The notes under the pieces were generated by a model, which did no database searches, was not told the origin of the DNA, and was given only the letters and a program-made list of their open reading frames with translations. Shown piece by piece: positions 6,617 to 14,261 of a stretch of 22,639 nt of DNA. A program made the position numbers and the translations under genes. The stretch comes from an uncultured Lachnospiraceae bacterium (GTDB lineage: Bacteria > Bacillota > Clostridia > Lachnospirales > Lachnospiraceae): contig CAJUSQ010000035.1 in the NCBI GenBank assembly GCA_910588885.1, positions 1 to 22,639 of the forward strand, written 5' to 3'. How positions within the stretch are numbered: the stretch's first letter is position 1; each line of letters begins with the position of its first letter.

Positions 6617-7564
6617 TTAAACAGCCGGGAATTTTAATTCCTTGTATTTACCGTATTTTTCCTGAACCTCGCCCATATTCTGGAAGAAATGGATACGGGT
6701 TTCAATGATTTCATCCAAATGCAGGTCGCGGCATTTATCGACGTTCCGGTCACGGCACAGGCCGTTTTCAGCCAGGACAAATTTCACTTTTCCGTTTTCA
6801 TCCTTCACAAGATCTCCGCCGGCGCCGCAAACGGCACATTCAAAGGGGAACTGCAGGCCGTCCCAATGAACATCGCCTTTGAAAATCAGGCCGCCATGGC
6901 AGTTGGGGCATAAGCCCAAATCCGGATCGCCCAGCCATTCCCTCTTTTCAACCGGAGTCTGGATGGCTTTGATGATATTTTCACCCATCTGATGGGCACG
7001 GTTCAGATGGTCTTCTCTTAACAGGACATTACCGGGGCGGCCTACCCGGGTTGTCATGTACTGGTCTACTACCTGAATGGACTGAGTAAACATGGAAGCG
7101 GCCATAGTTTCCAGCGTAAGGCCCTGCCAGTCGTGGCAGGAACCGCCTACGGCGATCAGGCCGGCAACACAGTGTTTATCCTCTTTCAAGGAACCGATTT
7201 TTAATAAGAACGCCTGTTCGTATGCCAGGAATCTCTGTGCAAATCTTGTGTATACAGAACTGGGCATCAGATCGTAGGTGGGGCATCCGATGATTACGCC
7301 GTCCTGCTGCTGCATAGCGGTAATCAGCTTATCTACATCATCCTTTTCCTTCAATACGCAGCCTCTGTATTCGCCTTTGCCCTGGGCAACTTCACCCATG
7401 TTCATGGTGCAGCCTTCACATCCGGTACAAGGAAGGATGTTGTAGTCAAATAAGTTAATTAAGGTACATTCCGCACCTGCTTCCTGACATGCCAGCAACG
7501 CTTCCTTTACCATGATTTCACTGTTTCCGTTGTGCCTTCCGGCCACAATACCCATTACCTTCAT
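6617..7564 (-). CDS. NAD(P)H-dependent FMN reductase-like iron-sulfur flavoprotein
   Basis: This 315-residue cytoplasmic redox protein has a flavodoxin-like N-terminal domain: MGIVAGRHNGNSE is the FMN phosphate loop, and GVIIGCPTYDLMPSSV (about 89-104) is the second FMN-binding loop. Cys46, 49 and 52 (CTGCEGC) and Cys69 resemble the [4Fe-4S] motif of archaeal Isf-type flavoproteins. An added C-terminal zinc ribbon is visible (CPNC at 219-222, CAVC at 243-246), followed by a helical tail. It probably moves electrons between a nicotinamide or ferredoxin donor and an unknown acceptor. Start ATG 7564 has AAGGAGG 8 nt upstream. It is divergent from a LysR regulator, with a T-N11-A box in between, so it is likely that regulator's target. 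Confidence 0.85.
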   Translation of the reverse strand: MKVMGIVAGRHNGNSEIMVKEALLACQEAGAECTLINLFDYNILPCTGCEGCTMNMGEVAQGKGEYRGCVLKEKDDVDKLITAMQQQDGVIIGCPTYDLMPSSVYTRFAQRFLAYEQAFLLKIGSLKEDKHCVAGLIAVGGSCHDWQGLTLETMAASMFTQSIQVVDQYMTTRVGRPGNVLLREDHLNRAHQMGENIIKAIQTPVEKREWLGDPDLGLCPNCHGGLIFKGDVHWDGLQFPFECAVCGAGGDLVKDENGKVKFVLAENGLCRDRNVDKCRDLHLDEIIETRIHFFQNMGEVQEKYGKYKELKFPAV

Positions 7565-7607
7565 GTAATTATCCTCCTTAAAATCTGTGAAACTTTTATC
7601 AAACTTA

Positions 7608-7622
7608 ATGATAGAATATCAT
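7608..7622. promoter_or_regulatory. LysR-type operator (T-N11-A palindrome)
   Basis: ATGATA-GAA-TATCAT is a perfect 6-bp dyad with 3-nt centre. It contains the T-N11-A core (7609-7621) expected for LysR binding and lies 44 nt upstream of the flavoprotein ATG. A TATAAT at 7710-7715 is the likely -10 of the regulator gene and has only a poor -35. Confidence 0.6.
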
Positions 7623-7747
7623 CAAAATGCACAAGAATCAACGGAATATAGAAAAAATATTTGTCTGTTTCATGCAATTTTTTTATATACATATGCCTTT
7701 TGGTAATGATATAATGAAATTATAGTAATAGTTTGGGAGGAAAAGCC

Positions 7748-8641
7748 ATGAATTTCCAGCAAATCAAATATTTTACCACGGTGGCGGAATGTTTAAGCTT
7801 CACGGAAGCGGCCAAATGCCTGTTTATCACGCAGCCGGCCTTAAGCCGCCAGATCAGCGTGATGGAAGAGGAGCTGAATACCCGGCTGTTTATCCGCAGC
7901 AAGAAAGCCCTGAAGCTGACGCCGGGCGGAGTGATCCTCTATAATAAGCTGCCGGGATTGTTAAAGGAATATCAGGAAATTGTGGAAGAAGCGTCAAATG
8001 CCAACAAGGGGTTTGAAGGCAGCCTGCGCCTTGGATTTTTGGATGTTTATGATATTCAGGAGCTGATTCCCCCTGTTTTGACGAGGTTTCAGGAAAATTA
8101 TCCCAAGATCCAGGTTTCCATGGAACGGTTTTCCTTAGGGGAGCTGCCCCAAAGGCTTCACGAAGACCAACTGGATTTGATTTTAACCTACGGATTTTCT
8201 TTGTTTGACCAGCCGGAGCTTCTGGTGGAAAATGTCCAGAAATTTGAATCTTGTATCATGCTGCCGAAAAATCATCCTCTGGCCCAAAAGGAAGACTTGC
8301 AGCTGTCGGATCTGAAGGACGAAGAATTTGCGACCTTAAGCCCCAGGGAAAGCCAGGAGGGCTATAATTATATTATGAGTTTGTTCCATAAATACAACGT
8401 CAGCCCCAGGCTGCGCTTGGTGGATTCCATGGCAAATGTGCTGCTTTGGGTGGAAACCGGTGTCTGTGTTGCTTTTTCCACCAACCGGACCATTGAGAAA
8501 ACCAATGAATCCGTGGTATTTCGTCCGATTCCCAACCTGGAACAGCATGATACGGTGCTAAGCTGGCGGCGGAATAATTACAATCCGGCGATTTCTTTGT
8601 TTATGGAGCTGTTTCATCAAATTATGGGGCAGCCTATGTAA
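7748..8641 (+). CDS. LysR family transcriptional regulator
   Basis: The product has 297 residues. The N-terminal winged helix-turn-helix is unmistakable: MNFQQIKYFTTVAECLSFTEAAKCLFITQPALSRQISVMEEELNTRLFIRS in outline, with a linker helix to about residue 90. The rest is the periplasmic-binding-like effector domain (GSLRLGFLDVYD onward). LysR proteins bind as tetramers and usually activate a divergent gene when a small ligand is bound; here that is the flavoprotein gene. Start ATG 7748 has GGGAGG 7 nt upstream, and an in-frame TTG 7733 has no site. The stop overlaps the 3' end of spmB by 8 bp on the other strand with no terminator in between. Confidence 0.93.
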   Translation: MNFQQIKYFTTVAECLSFTEAAKCLFITQPALSRQISVMEEELNTRLFIRSKKALKLTPGGVILYNKLPGLLKEYQEIVEEASNANKGFEGSLRLGFLDVYDIQELIPPVLTRFQENYPKIQVSMERFSLGELPQRLHEDQLDLILTYGFSLFDQPELLVENVQKFESCIMLPKNHPLAQKEDLQLSDLKDEEFATLSPRESQEGYNYIMSLFHKYNVSPRLRLVDSMANVLLWVETGVCVAFSTNRTIEKTNESVVFRPIPNLEQHDTVLSWRRNNYNPAISLFMELFHQIMGQPM

Positions 8642-9161
8642 GGAATCCGGTTAAAATAATGCTGGCTATGGTTCCGGCCAATGTGGCAAGCAGGGCTCCC
8701 GTCAGCGTATAACGGCTTTTCTGCACATGGGCAGCCATAAAGTATACGCTCATGGTATAAAAGATGGTCTCCGTGCTGCTCATCATAATGGAAGCCATGG
8801 TGCCTAAGGAAGAGTCCGGGCCGAATTCCTTGTAAATATCCAGAAGCAGTCCGGTAGCGGCGGAGGAAGAAAACATTTTTACGATTGTAACAGGGACAAG
8901 CTCCGTTGGAAAATGCAGCAGGGCCATAATGCTCTGGGTAATTCCGGAAAGGAAGTCCAGAAATCCGGAAGCCCTTAAGACTCCAACTGCCACCATCAGT
9001 CCGATCAAAGTGGGCATGATGCCGAGAACCGTCCGAAAGCCGTCTGCAGCTCCTTTGATAAAATCATCGTAGATATTTTGTTTTTTGCTTAACCCGAATG
9101 CTACGATATAAAAGATCAGCAGCGGAATCAATGCGTTGGAGAGGAAAATGAGAAATCCCAT
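8634..9161 (-). CDS. spmB: Spore maturation protein B
   Basis: SpmB is an integral membrane protein of the nucleoside-recognition (Gate) family. With SpmA it is needed for normal spore core dehydration in Bacillus. The 175-residue product has about five membrane segments: LIFLSNALIPLLIFYIVAFGL at the start (interrupted by KQNIYDDFIKGAADGFRTV), then LGIMPTLIGLMVAVGVL, the SAATGLLL stretch, the STETIFYTMSVYF motif typical of the family, and a last helix LLATLAGTIASIILTGF. The ribosome site is weak (AAGG). Unlike the usual arrangement it does not abut spmA: 205 nt with a promoter and hairpins lie between. Its 3' end overlaps the convergent LysR gene. Confidence 0.92.
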   Translation of the reverse strand: MGFLIFLSNALIPLLIFYIVAFGLSKKQNIYDDFIKGAADGFRTVLGIMPTLIGLMVAVGVLRASGFLDFLSGITQSIMALLHFPTELVPVTIVKMFSSSAATGLLLDIYKEFGPDSSLGTMASIMMSSTETIFYTMSVYFMAAHVQKSRYTLTGALLATLAGTIASIILTGFLT

Positions 9162-9262
9162 ATCATTGCCTTTGCCTTATATGCTCTTATTTCTTTAATA
9201 TATGGAAATTTGCTTGTCAGGTATGACAGATTTCTGTTTCCGATCCGGTAAAAGAATTTTAG

Positions 9263-9306
9263 GCGCTTATTCCCGGGAATCGTTCCGGAGAAGCGCTGAT
9301 TTTTTA
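9263..9306 (+). terminator. Hairpin with plus-strand T-run
   Basis: GCGCTT (9263-9268) pairs with AAGCGC (9291-9296), enclosing the self-complementary ATTCCCGGGAAT. TGATTTTTT (9297-9305) follows on the plus strand. No plus-strand gene ends here, but LysR transcripts that run antisense through spmB would stop at this point. On the minus strand the same hairpin is in the spmB leader, with a weaker TTCTTTT run. Confidence 0.55.
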
Positions 9307-9334
9307 CAATATTCTTTCAATATTGCAACGTCAA
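9306..9334 (-). promoter_or_regulatory. Candidate spmB promoter with overlapping inverted repeat
   Basis: Minus strand: -35 TTGACG (9334-9329), 17 nt, -10 TATTGT (9311-9306). A perfect inverted repeat, CAATATT-N5-AATATTG (9307-9325), covers the -10 and spacer and could be an operator. Transcription would then cross the 9263-9296 hairpin before spmB. Confidence 0.5.
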
Positions 9335-9349
9335 TGCATTTATTAAATT

Positions 9350-9378
9350 TATAAAAACGGAGAGCACTACGCTCTCCG
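9350..9378 (-). terminator. Intrinsic terminator overlapping spmA stop
   Basis: Minus strand: CGGAGAGC (9378-9371), loop GTAGT, GCTCTCCG (9365-9358), then TTTTTAT. The loop contains the spmA TAG (9369-9367). Confidence 0.8.
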
Positions 9379-10023
9379 CTTCCGATCCATGGTCTTACAG
9401 TATATCACCGCCGCCAGCGTACTCACCGCCGTAGCCGCAATGGCCGGCCCTACAATGGCCGTTGGGTTCACGCTTCCATACTGGCTCCGGTAGGCGATGA
9501 TATTTACAGGGATTAACTGTAAGGATGAAATATTGATAATTAGGAAGGTACACATCTCATTGCTGGCCACACCTTTTGGCATGGGGGCGCAGAAACGGGC
9601 TTTTTTACTGCTTTGAGTAATCACCGGCCCTGGAATCTTCCCATTCCTCCTATCCTCTTCCAGATTTGATAATTCCTCCATCGCCTTAAGCCCGGCAGGC
9701 GTTGCGGCCCAGCCCAGGCCGAAAATGTTGGCAATCATGTTGGCCGCTATGTATTCATTGGCCGGATGCTCCGGCGGCAGGCTTGGAAAAAGGAATCGCA
9801 GGAAGGGTTTGAGCTTCCTGGTAGCGGAGGCAATAATGCCGGCATTTTCCGCAATGCGCATCAGGCCCACCCAGAAGGCCATGACCCCGGTCATTGTAAT
9901 GCAGAGTGTTACGGCTTCTTTGGCGGAATCCAGGGCGGCATCGGTAATAGAGGGCAGATTTCCGGTAATTGCCGCATACAGGACACCGATGAGCAGCATA
10001 AATCCCCATAAATAGTTGAGCAT
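9367..10023 (-). CDS. spmA: Spore maturation protein A
   Basis: SpmA is the partner of SpmB in spore core dehydration. It is a polytopic membrane protein of the nucleoside-recognition family. I place the start at ATG 10023 (MLNYLWGFMLLIGVLYAAI), with CAGGAG 5 nt upstream. This is the normal SpmA start; the reading frame stays open upstream, but those codons look non-coding. The 218 residues include the first helix, the VTLCITMTGVMAFWVGLMRI region, the signature HPANEYIAANMIANIFGLGWAATPAGLKAM, ASNEMCTFLIINISSLQLIPVNIIAYR, and a last helix before the basic end MDRKRRA. It is divergent from a D,D-carboxypeptidase gene, echoing the dacB-spmA-spmB group of Bacillus in changed orientation. Confidence 0.94.
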   Translation of the reverse strand: MLNYLWGFMLLIGVLYAAITGNLPSITDAALDSAKEAVTLCITMTGVMAFWVGLMRIAENAGIIASATRKLKPFLRFLFPSLPPEHPANEYIAANMIANIFGLGWAATPAGLKAMEELSNLEEDRRNGKIPGPVITQSSKKARFCAPMPKGVASNEMCTFLIINISSLQLIPVNIIAYRSQYGSVNPTAIVGPAIAATAVSTLAAVIYCKTMDRKRRA

Positions 10024-10049
10024 ACAAAACTCCTGAGAATTTTTTACAT

Positions 10050-10077
10050 TATTATATGCATCAAAGGAAATAATAGT
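10050..10077 (-). promoter_or_regulatory. Possible mother-cell (sigma-K/E-type) promoter of spmA
   Basis: Minus strand: AC (10077-10076), 17 nt, CATATAATA (10058-10050). This fits the sigma-K pattern AC-N16/17-CATAnnnTA, about 27 nt before the spmA ATG. The -35 is only two bases, so chance is a real possibility. Confidence 0.35.
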
Positions 10078-10123
10078 GACAGAATCATTGAAATAAAAAA
10101 GCCGATATGATACACTTATAAGG

Positions 10124-10146
10124 CATGTTTGGAAATGATAAACATG
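10124..10146. promoter_or_regulatory. Inverted repeat between spmA and carboxypeptidase
   Basis: CATGTTT (10124-10130), 9 nt, AAACATG (10140-10146) is a perfect dyad in the divergent region. The same region holds a direct repeat of CCGGTATT (10192-10199 and 10200-10207). No sigma-A promoter for the rightward gene is evident in the 235 nt. Confidence 0.35.
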
Positions 10147-10258
10147 ATTGGAAAATAGAAGCAGCTTTGACTGGAAATGAAATTTGAATGTCCGGTATTC
10201 CGGTATTCCGGGATTTGTGGATATTAAGAGCGGAAGACCGGGAAGAATGGGATGAAAC

Positions 10259-11764
10259 ATGATAGATAGAAAAAAGAAAAAATGGATTTTAGCGGTATGC
10301 TGCACGTTTATTACGGTGTGCAGTGTTTTTTATGAAAGTGCGGTTCGGGTAAAAGCGGAAGAAGCCTGGCCCCTGGGGCCTGAGGTGCAGGGGGAATATG
10401 CCATTGTAATGGAATTGGAAACGGGAACGGTTTTATATGAAAAGAACACCCATACCTCCTTATACCCGGCCAGTATAACGAAGATTTTAACGGCGCTTCT
10501 GGCTCTTGAAAACAGCAAAATGGAGGATTTGGTAACATTTTCCTATGACAGCGTGCACAAAACGGAGGGTTCCGGTATTTGGCGGGATGTGGACGAGGTT
10601 ATGACGATGGAACAATGTCTCTATGCCCTGATGCTGAATTCGGCCAATGAATGTGCCTATGCCATTGCGGAACAGATCGGAGGGAGCCTGGAAGGGTTTG
10701 TCCAGATGATGAACGACCGGGCTGCGGCATTGGGCTGCCGGGATACGCATTTTAATAATCCCCATGGACTGACGGACGAAGAGCATTATACCAGTTGCTA
10801 CGATATGGCTTTGATTTCCAGGGAAGCTTTGAAAAATAACAGCTTTCGACAGCTGGTGCTTACGAAACGGTATGAGATTCCGCCTACCAACAAGCATCCG
10901 GACGAAATCACTTATTTGAAAAATCATCACAAGATGCTGTTTGAAGGGGAGGAATATTATTATACATCCTGTATCGGAGGAAAAACGGGGTATACGGAAG
11001 CAGCAGGCCATTCGCTGGTCACGTTTGCAGAGCAGGACGGAATGACCTTGATCTGTGTAGTCATGAAGGAAGAAAATGCAACGGTGCAATATGAAGATTC
11101 CATTGCCTTGCTCCAGGATTGCTTCGAAAAATATCGTACGTTGCCCATTGCAGAGAACTTGGATGCAGATTTGCTGGTACGGGAGCCTAAGAATGACTTT
11201 TTCCGGGCAGGAACATTTGCGGATATCGACAAAAATGCAAAAGTTGTACTCCCGAAGGAGGTTCCTTTTTCAGATGCACAGATGGAAGTGGTTTTAGATG
11301 CCCAAAGTCCGGAAACGGCAGGAGTGCTGCAGTATTCCTATGGCGGGCGGATCGTAGGACAGGCTTCGGTAAAACGAATAGGAACAAATGTTCCTGTATT
11401 TCCCTTTGGATTGAACCAGATTGGGGAAGCACAGGAAGAGGACAAGGCAGATGGGAAGGAACCCGCTAAGCAGCAGGCAGAGGGCGAGAAGCCGTCAAAG
11501 GAGCCCGTCAGCCAGCAGCAAGAAACGAAAGCCATAGATCAGGAGAACACAGAGAAGGGTTCGGAAGAAAAAAAATTTGGGGTAAGTCCCAAAATAATTC
11601 TATGGATCGTACTGGGGATTCTTGTGTTGGCGGCCGTAGGCTTTGGTATTTATAAGCTGGGCGAAAACTACTATTTCCTGCGCTATAAATTCCAGTCCCG
11701 CAGAGGCAGCAACCTTCGCCGGGATGTGCTGAATCGGAAACAGAAGAGACGATGGAGGCGGTAA
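10259..11764 (+). CDS. D-alanyl-D-alanine carboxypeptidase (S11), sporulation-associated context
   Basis: This 501-residue serine D,D-carboxypeptidase acts on peptidoglycan stem peptides. The signal peptide (about 1-33) ends SAVRVKA. The motifs are complete: SITK (S72/K75), SAN (128-130) and KTG (242-244) in GGKTGYTEAAGHSL. After the C-terminal beta domain comes a long charged linker rich in E, K and Q (about 399-440). Then come a membrane helix (IILWIVLGILVLAAVGFGIY) and a basic tail (SRRGSNLRR...KRRWRR). It is a clear paralogue of the 2721-4094 protein, with the same architecture plus the linker. Its place beside spmA suggests a DacB/DacF-like role in cortex synthesis (inference). The ribosome site is weak (GGGA/GATG before ATG 10259). 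It is probably co-transcribed with the next two genes. Confidence 0.93.
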   Translation: MIDRKKKKWILAVCCTFITVCSVFYESAVRVKAEEAWPLGPEVQGEYAIVMELETGTVLYEKNTHTSLYPASITKILTALLALENSKMEDLVTFSYDSVHKTEGSGIWRDVDEVMTMEQCLYALMLNSANECAYAIAEQIGGSLEGFVQMMNDRAAALGCRDTHFNNPHGLTDEEHYTSCYDMALISREALKNNSFRQLVLTKRYEIPPTNKHPDEITYLKNHHKMLFEGEEYYYTSCIGGKTGYTEAAGHSLVTFAEQDGMTLICVVMKEENATVQYEDSIALLQDCFEKYRTLPIAENLDADLLVREPKNDFFRAGTFADIDKNAKVVLPKEVPFSDAQMEVVLDAQSPETAGVLQYSYGGRIVGQASVKRIGTNVPVFPFGLNQIGEAQEEDKADGKEPAKQQAEGEKPSKEPVSQQQETKAIDQENTEKGSEEKKFGVSPKIILWIVLGILVLAAVGFGIYKLGENYYFLRYKFQSRRGSNLRRDVLNRKQKRRWRR

Positions 11765-11826
11765 GCTTTCCTATTATAAAAATGTTGTAAATATGGAAAT
11801 GTATTTCACAGAGAAGGAGGAACGGA

Positions 11827-12558
11827 ATGCGGTTATTGATTATACGTCATGGGGATCCGGACTATGAACGGGACACCCTTACGGAAAAGGGCTGGCGGGA
11901 AGCAGAGCTGTTAGCGGACCGATTGGTGAAGCTTAGGGTAAAGGATTTCTATGTATCCCCCCTGGGACGGGCAAAGGATACGGCTTCCCTCACCCTGAAA
12001 AGATTAAACCGGACTGCCGTAGAGTGTGAATGGCTGCGGGAATTTTCGGCTCCCATCCATCGGCCGGATGCAGGAGATAAGGAAATCATTCCCTGGGACT
12101 GGCTTCCGGCAGATTGGACGAAGGAGGAATGTTTCTTCCGCCGGGATTCCTGGCATACCCAGTCTGCCATGGCAGCAGGACAGGTGGGGAAAGAATATGA
12201 ACGGGTAACGGGGCAGTTTGACGCTTTGCTCGCCAGGCACGGCTACGAGCGGGAAGGTTCTTTTTACCGGGTGAAGGAACCCAATCGGGATACCCTGGTT
12301 TTTTTCTGCCATTTCGGGCTGGAATGTGTATTGCTGAGCCATTTGACCCATCTCTCTCCGATGATTCTCTGGCATCATTTCTGTGCGGCTCCGACTTCCG
12401 TAACCTCGGTCTATACTGAGGAGCGTCGGGAAGGGATTGCTTCCTTCCGGATCAGCTGCTTCGGGGATCTTTCCCATTTGTATGCGGCCGGAGAGGAGCC
12501 ATCCAATTCTGCCAGGTTCTGCGAGACGTTCCAATGTCGGGAGGAGCGTCATGACTGA
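11827..12558 (+). CDS. Histidine phosphatase family protein
   Basis: The protein belongs to the phosphoglycerate mutase/histidine phosphatase superfamily. The catalytic RHG (His8) lies in LLIIRHGDPDY, the supporting Arg in YVSPLGRAKDTA (about 42-53), and the second His in TLVFFCHFGLE (His162). The substrate is unknown; members dephosphorylate sugars, nucleotides or cofactors through a phosphohistidine. The length of 243 residues is slightly above average, with an insert around 75-130 (rich in W and charged residues). Start ATG 11827 has AAGGAGG 6 nt upstream. The 3' end overlaps the acylphosphatase start by 8 bp, so the two are translated together. Confidence 0.9.
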   Translation: MRLLIIRHGDPDYERDTLTEKGWREAELLADRLVKLRVKDFYVSPLGRAKDTASLTLKRLNRTAVECEWLREFSAPIHRPDAGDKEIIPWDWLPADWTKEECFFRRDSWHTQSAMAAGQVGKEYERVTGQFDALLARHGYEREGSFYRVKEPNRDTLVFFCHFGLECVLLSHLTHLSPMILWHHFCAAPTSVTSVYTEERREGIASFRISCFGDLSHLYAAGEEPSNSARFCETFQCREERHD

Positions 12559-12835
12559 TTCACAAGGGATTCTGCGTCAGCATATGAAAGTGTTCGGGCG
12601 TGTCCAGGGAGTGGGATTCCGATACCGGGCCAAATATGTGGCGAATACGCTGGGCCTGACCGGATGGGTGCGGAATGATTGGGACGGCACGGTAGAACTG
12701 GAGGTTCAGGGAAGCATAGAAGGAATCAACCGGATGCTTTCCCTTATAAATCAGGGAACTTATATTCAAATAGAAGATATTGAGCGGAAAGAAATTCCGC
12801 TGGAAGAGTTTGAGAGCGGATTTCATGTGCGTTAA
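12551..12835 (+). CDS. Acylphosphatase
   Basis: This small enzyme (94 residues) hydrolyses acyl phosphates such as acetyl phosphate or 1,3-bisphosphoglycerate. The signature is FGRVQGVGFRYRAK, with catalytic Arg24, and the catalytic Asn is Asn42 in GWVRNDWDGTVELEVQG. I place the start at ATG 12551 (GGAGG 7 nt upstream, inside the preceding gene); the longer frame upstream is a shadow of the histidine phosphatase. The coupled pair of two phosphatases suggests a small metabolite-repair or acyl-phosphate operon (inference). Confidence 0.95.
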   Translation: MTDSQGILRQHMKVFGRVQGVGFRYRAKYVANTLGLTGWVRNDWDGTVELEVQGSIEGINRMLSLINQGTYIQIEDIERKEIPLEEFESGFHVR

Positions 12836-12862
12836 CAGGCATGGAGGATACGTTATCGTTTC

Positions 12863-12966
12863 AAAAAAAGGGACGCTGCAAAACGCAGCCCACGAAAAGA
12901 CAGGGATGGGATTTCAGGAATCCGGAAGCCATATCTTTTTGCGGAAGCTGTTTTGCAGCGTCCTTT
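12863..12966 (-). terminator. tyrS terminator with very long loop
   Basis: Minus strand: GGACGCTGCAAAAC (12963-12950) pairs perfectly with GTTTTGCAGCGTCC (12884-12871), followed by CTTTTTTTG. The arms are separated by 65 nt, which holds a small GGATT/AATCC stem. It fits an intrinsic terminator for tyrS, but the large loop is unusual; a small palindromic element with 14-bp inverted ends is an alternative. Confidence 0.6.
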
Positions 12967-12972
12967 ATAGAA

Positions 12973-13040
12973 TAACTTTCCAAGGAGATCTCCTGCAGAG
13001 TAACTTTCCGAGGAGATCTACTGCAGAGTAACTTTCCGGA
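12973..13040. repeat. 28-nt tandem repeat at tyrS 3' end
   Basis: Units occupy 12973-13000 and 13001-13028, with a partial third unit from 13029. Each has the form TAACTTTCC(A/G)AGGAGATC followed by T(C/A)CTGCAGAG. The last codons of tyrS (KVTLQ) and its stop lie in the second and third units. In the outer unit the stop TAG is GAG. Confidence 0.85.
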
Positions 13041-14241
13041 AGTTTTTCTTTCCTCTTTTCAGTACAATGCCTTCCCCTTCGAATCGGGAAACAGGGAAGA
13101 GGGCCTTGATATCCGTAATTTTTTCTCCATCCAGGGAAACACCGCCCTGTTCTACGGCCCGGCGACCTTCGGATTTGGATGGAACCAGACCGGATTTGAC
13201 AAGAAGGGTCAGGATATCAATGGTTCCGTCTGTGAAATCCTCCGATGAAAGTGCGGCAGCAGGCATATTCGCATCGGTTCCGCCGGAAAACAAAGCCCGG
13301 GCGCTTTCCTGTGCCTTCGCCGCTTCTTCTTCGCCATGTACCAGCTTGGTAAGCTCAAAAGCCAGGATTTCCTTGGCGGTATTCAGCTGGGCGCCTTCCC
13401 AGGAATCCATTTTGTCGATTTCCTCTAAGGGAAGGAAGGTCAACATACGGATGCATTTTAAGACATCGGCGTCAGCCACATTTCTCCAGTATTGGTAAAA
13501 CTCAAAGGGAGAGGTTTTGTTGGGGTCCAGCCAGACGGCGCCGGACTGGGTCTTGCCCATTTTCTTCCCTTCGGAATTCAAAAGCAGGGTAATCGTCATG
13601 GCATAGGCGTCCTTGCCCAGCTTCCGGCGGATCAGCTCGGTGCCCCCTAACATGTTGCTCCACTGGTCATCGCCGCCGAACTGCATATTACAGCCGTATT
13701 TCTGGAACAGGGCATAAAAATCATAGCTCTGCATAATCATGTAATTGAATTCCAGGAAGCTTAAGCCTTTTTCCATCCGCTGTTTGTAGCATTCGGCGGT
13801 CAGCATCCGGTTTACGGAAAAATGAGGGCCGACCTCCCGAAGGACATCAATGTAATTCAAGTCCATCAGCCAGTCCGCGTTGTTGACCATCAATGCCTTT
13901 CCGTCGGAAAAGTCAATGAATTTACTCATCTGCTCCTTGAAACAGTCGCAATTGTGCTGAATGGTTTCCGTGGTCATCATTTGACGCATGTCGCTGCGTC
14001 CGGAAGGATCGCCAATCATCCCGGTACCTCCGCCAATGAGGGCAATGGGCTTGTTTCCGGCCATCTGAAGCCGTTTCATCAGGCAGAGGGCCATAAAATG
14101 CCCTACATGAAGGCTGTCGGCCGTAGGGTCAAAGCCAATGTAAAATGTGGCTTTTCCGTTGTTGATCAGTTCCTTGATTTCTTCTTCGTCCGTGACCTGG
14201 GCGATTAGTCCCCGGGCCACCAGTTCGTCGTAAATAGTCAT
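13018..14241 (-). CDS. tyrS: Tyrosyl-tRNA synthetase
   Basis: TyrS charges tRNA-Tyr with tyrosine. The 407-residue, TyrRS-1 type protein shows the class I HIGH-like motif SLHVGHFMALCLMKRLQ (about 44-60), the tyrosine pocket region (LIGGGTGMIGDPSGRSD, YMIMQSYDF, CNMQFGGDDQWSN), and the KMSKS loop as KKMGKTQSG. A C-terminal S4 RNA-binding domain (LVKSGLVPSKSEGRRAVEQGGVSLDG...) ends in NFRKVTLQ. Start ATG 14241 has AAAGGAG upstream. It is controlled by a Tyr T-box leader. The extreme 3' end lies in a 28-nt tandem repeat. Confidence 0.98.
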   Translation of the reverse strand: MTIYDELVARGLIAQVTDEEEIKELINNGKATFYIGFDPTADSLHVGHFMALCLMKRLQMAGNKPIALIGGGTGMIGDPSGRSDMRQMMTTETIQHNCDCFKEQMSKFIDFSDGKALMVNNADWLMDLNYIDVLREVGPHFSVNRMLTAECYKQRMEKGLSFLEFNYMIMQSYDFYALFQKYGCNMQFGGDDQWSNMLGGTELIRRKLGKDAYAMTITLLLNSEGKKMGKTQSGAVWLDPNKTSPFEFYQYWRNVADADVLKCIRMLTFLPLEEIDKMDSWEGAQLNTAKEILAFELTKLVHGEEEAAKAQESARALFSGGTDANMPAAALSSEDFTDGTIDILTLLVKSGLVPSKSEGRRAVEQGGVSLDGEKITDIKALFPVSRFEGEGIVLKRGKKNFRKVTLQ

Positions 14242-14261
14242 AGTTTTCTCCTTTTTGCAAT

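Noticed and set aside
10024..10305. N-terminal extension of spmA to 10305
   Set aside because: The extra residues do not resemble SpmA, and CAGGAG before ATG 10023 marks the normal start. The extension would also overlap the divergent carboxypeptidase gene.
12437..12550. N-terminal extension of the acylphosphatase
   Set aside because: It is a shadow of the histidine phosphatase; ATG 12551 has GGAGG at correct spacing and gives the usual length.
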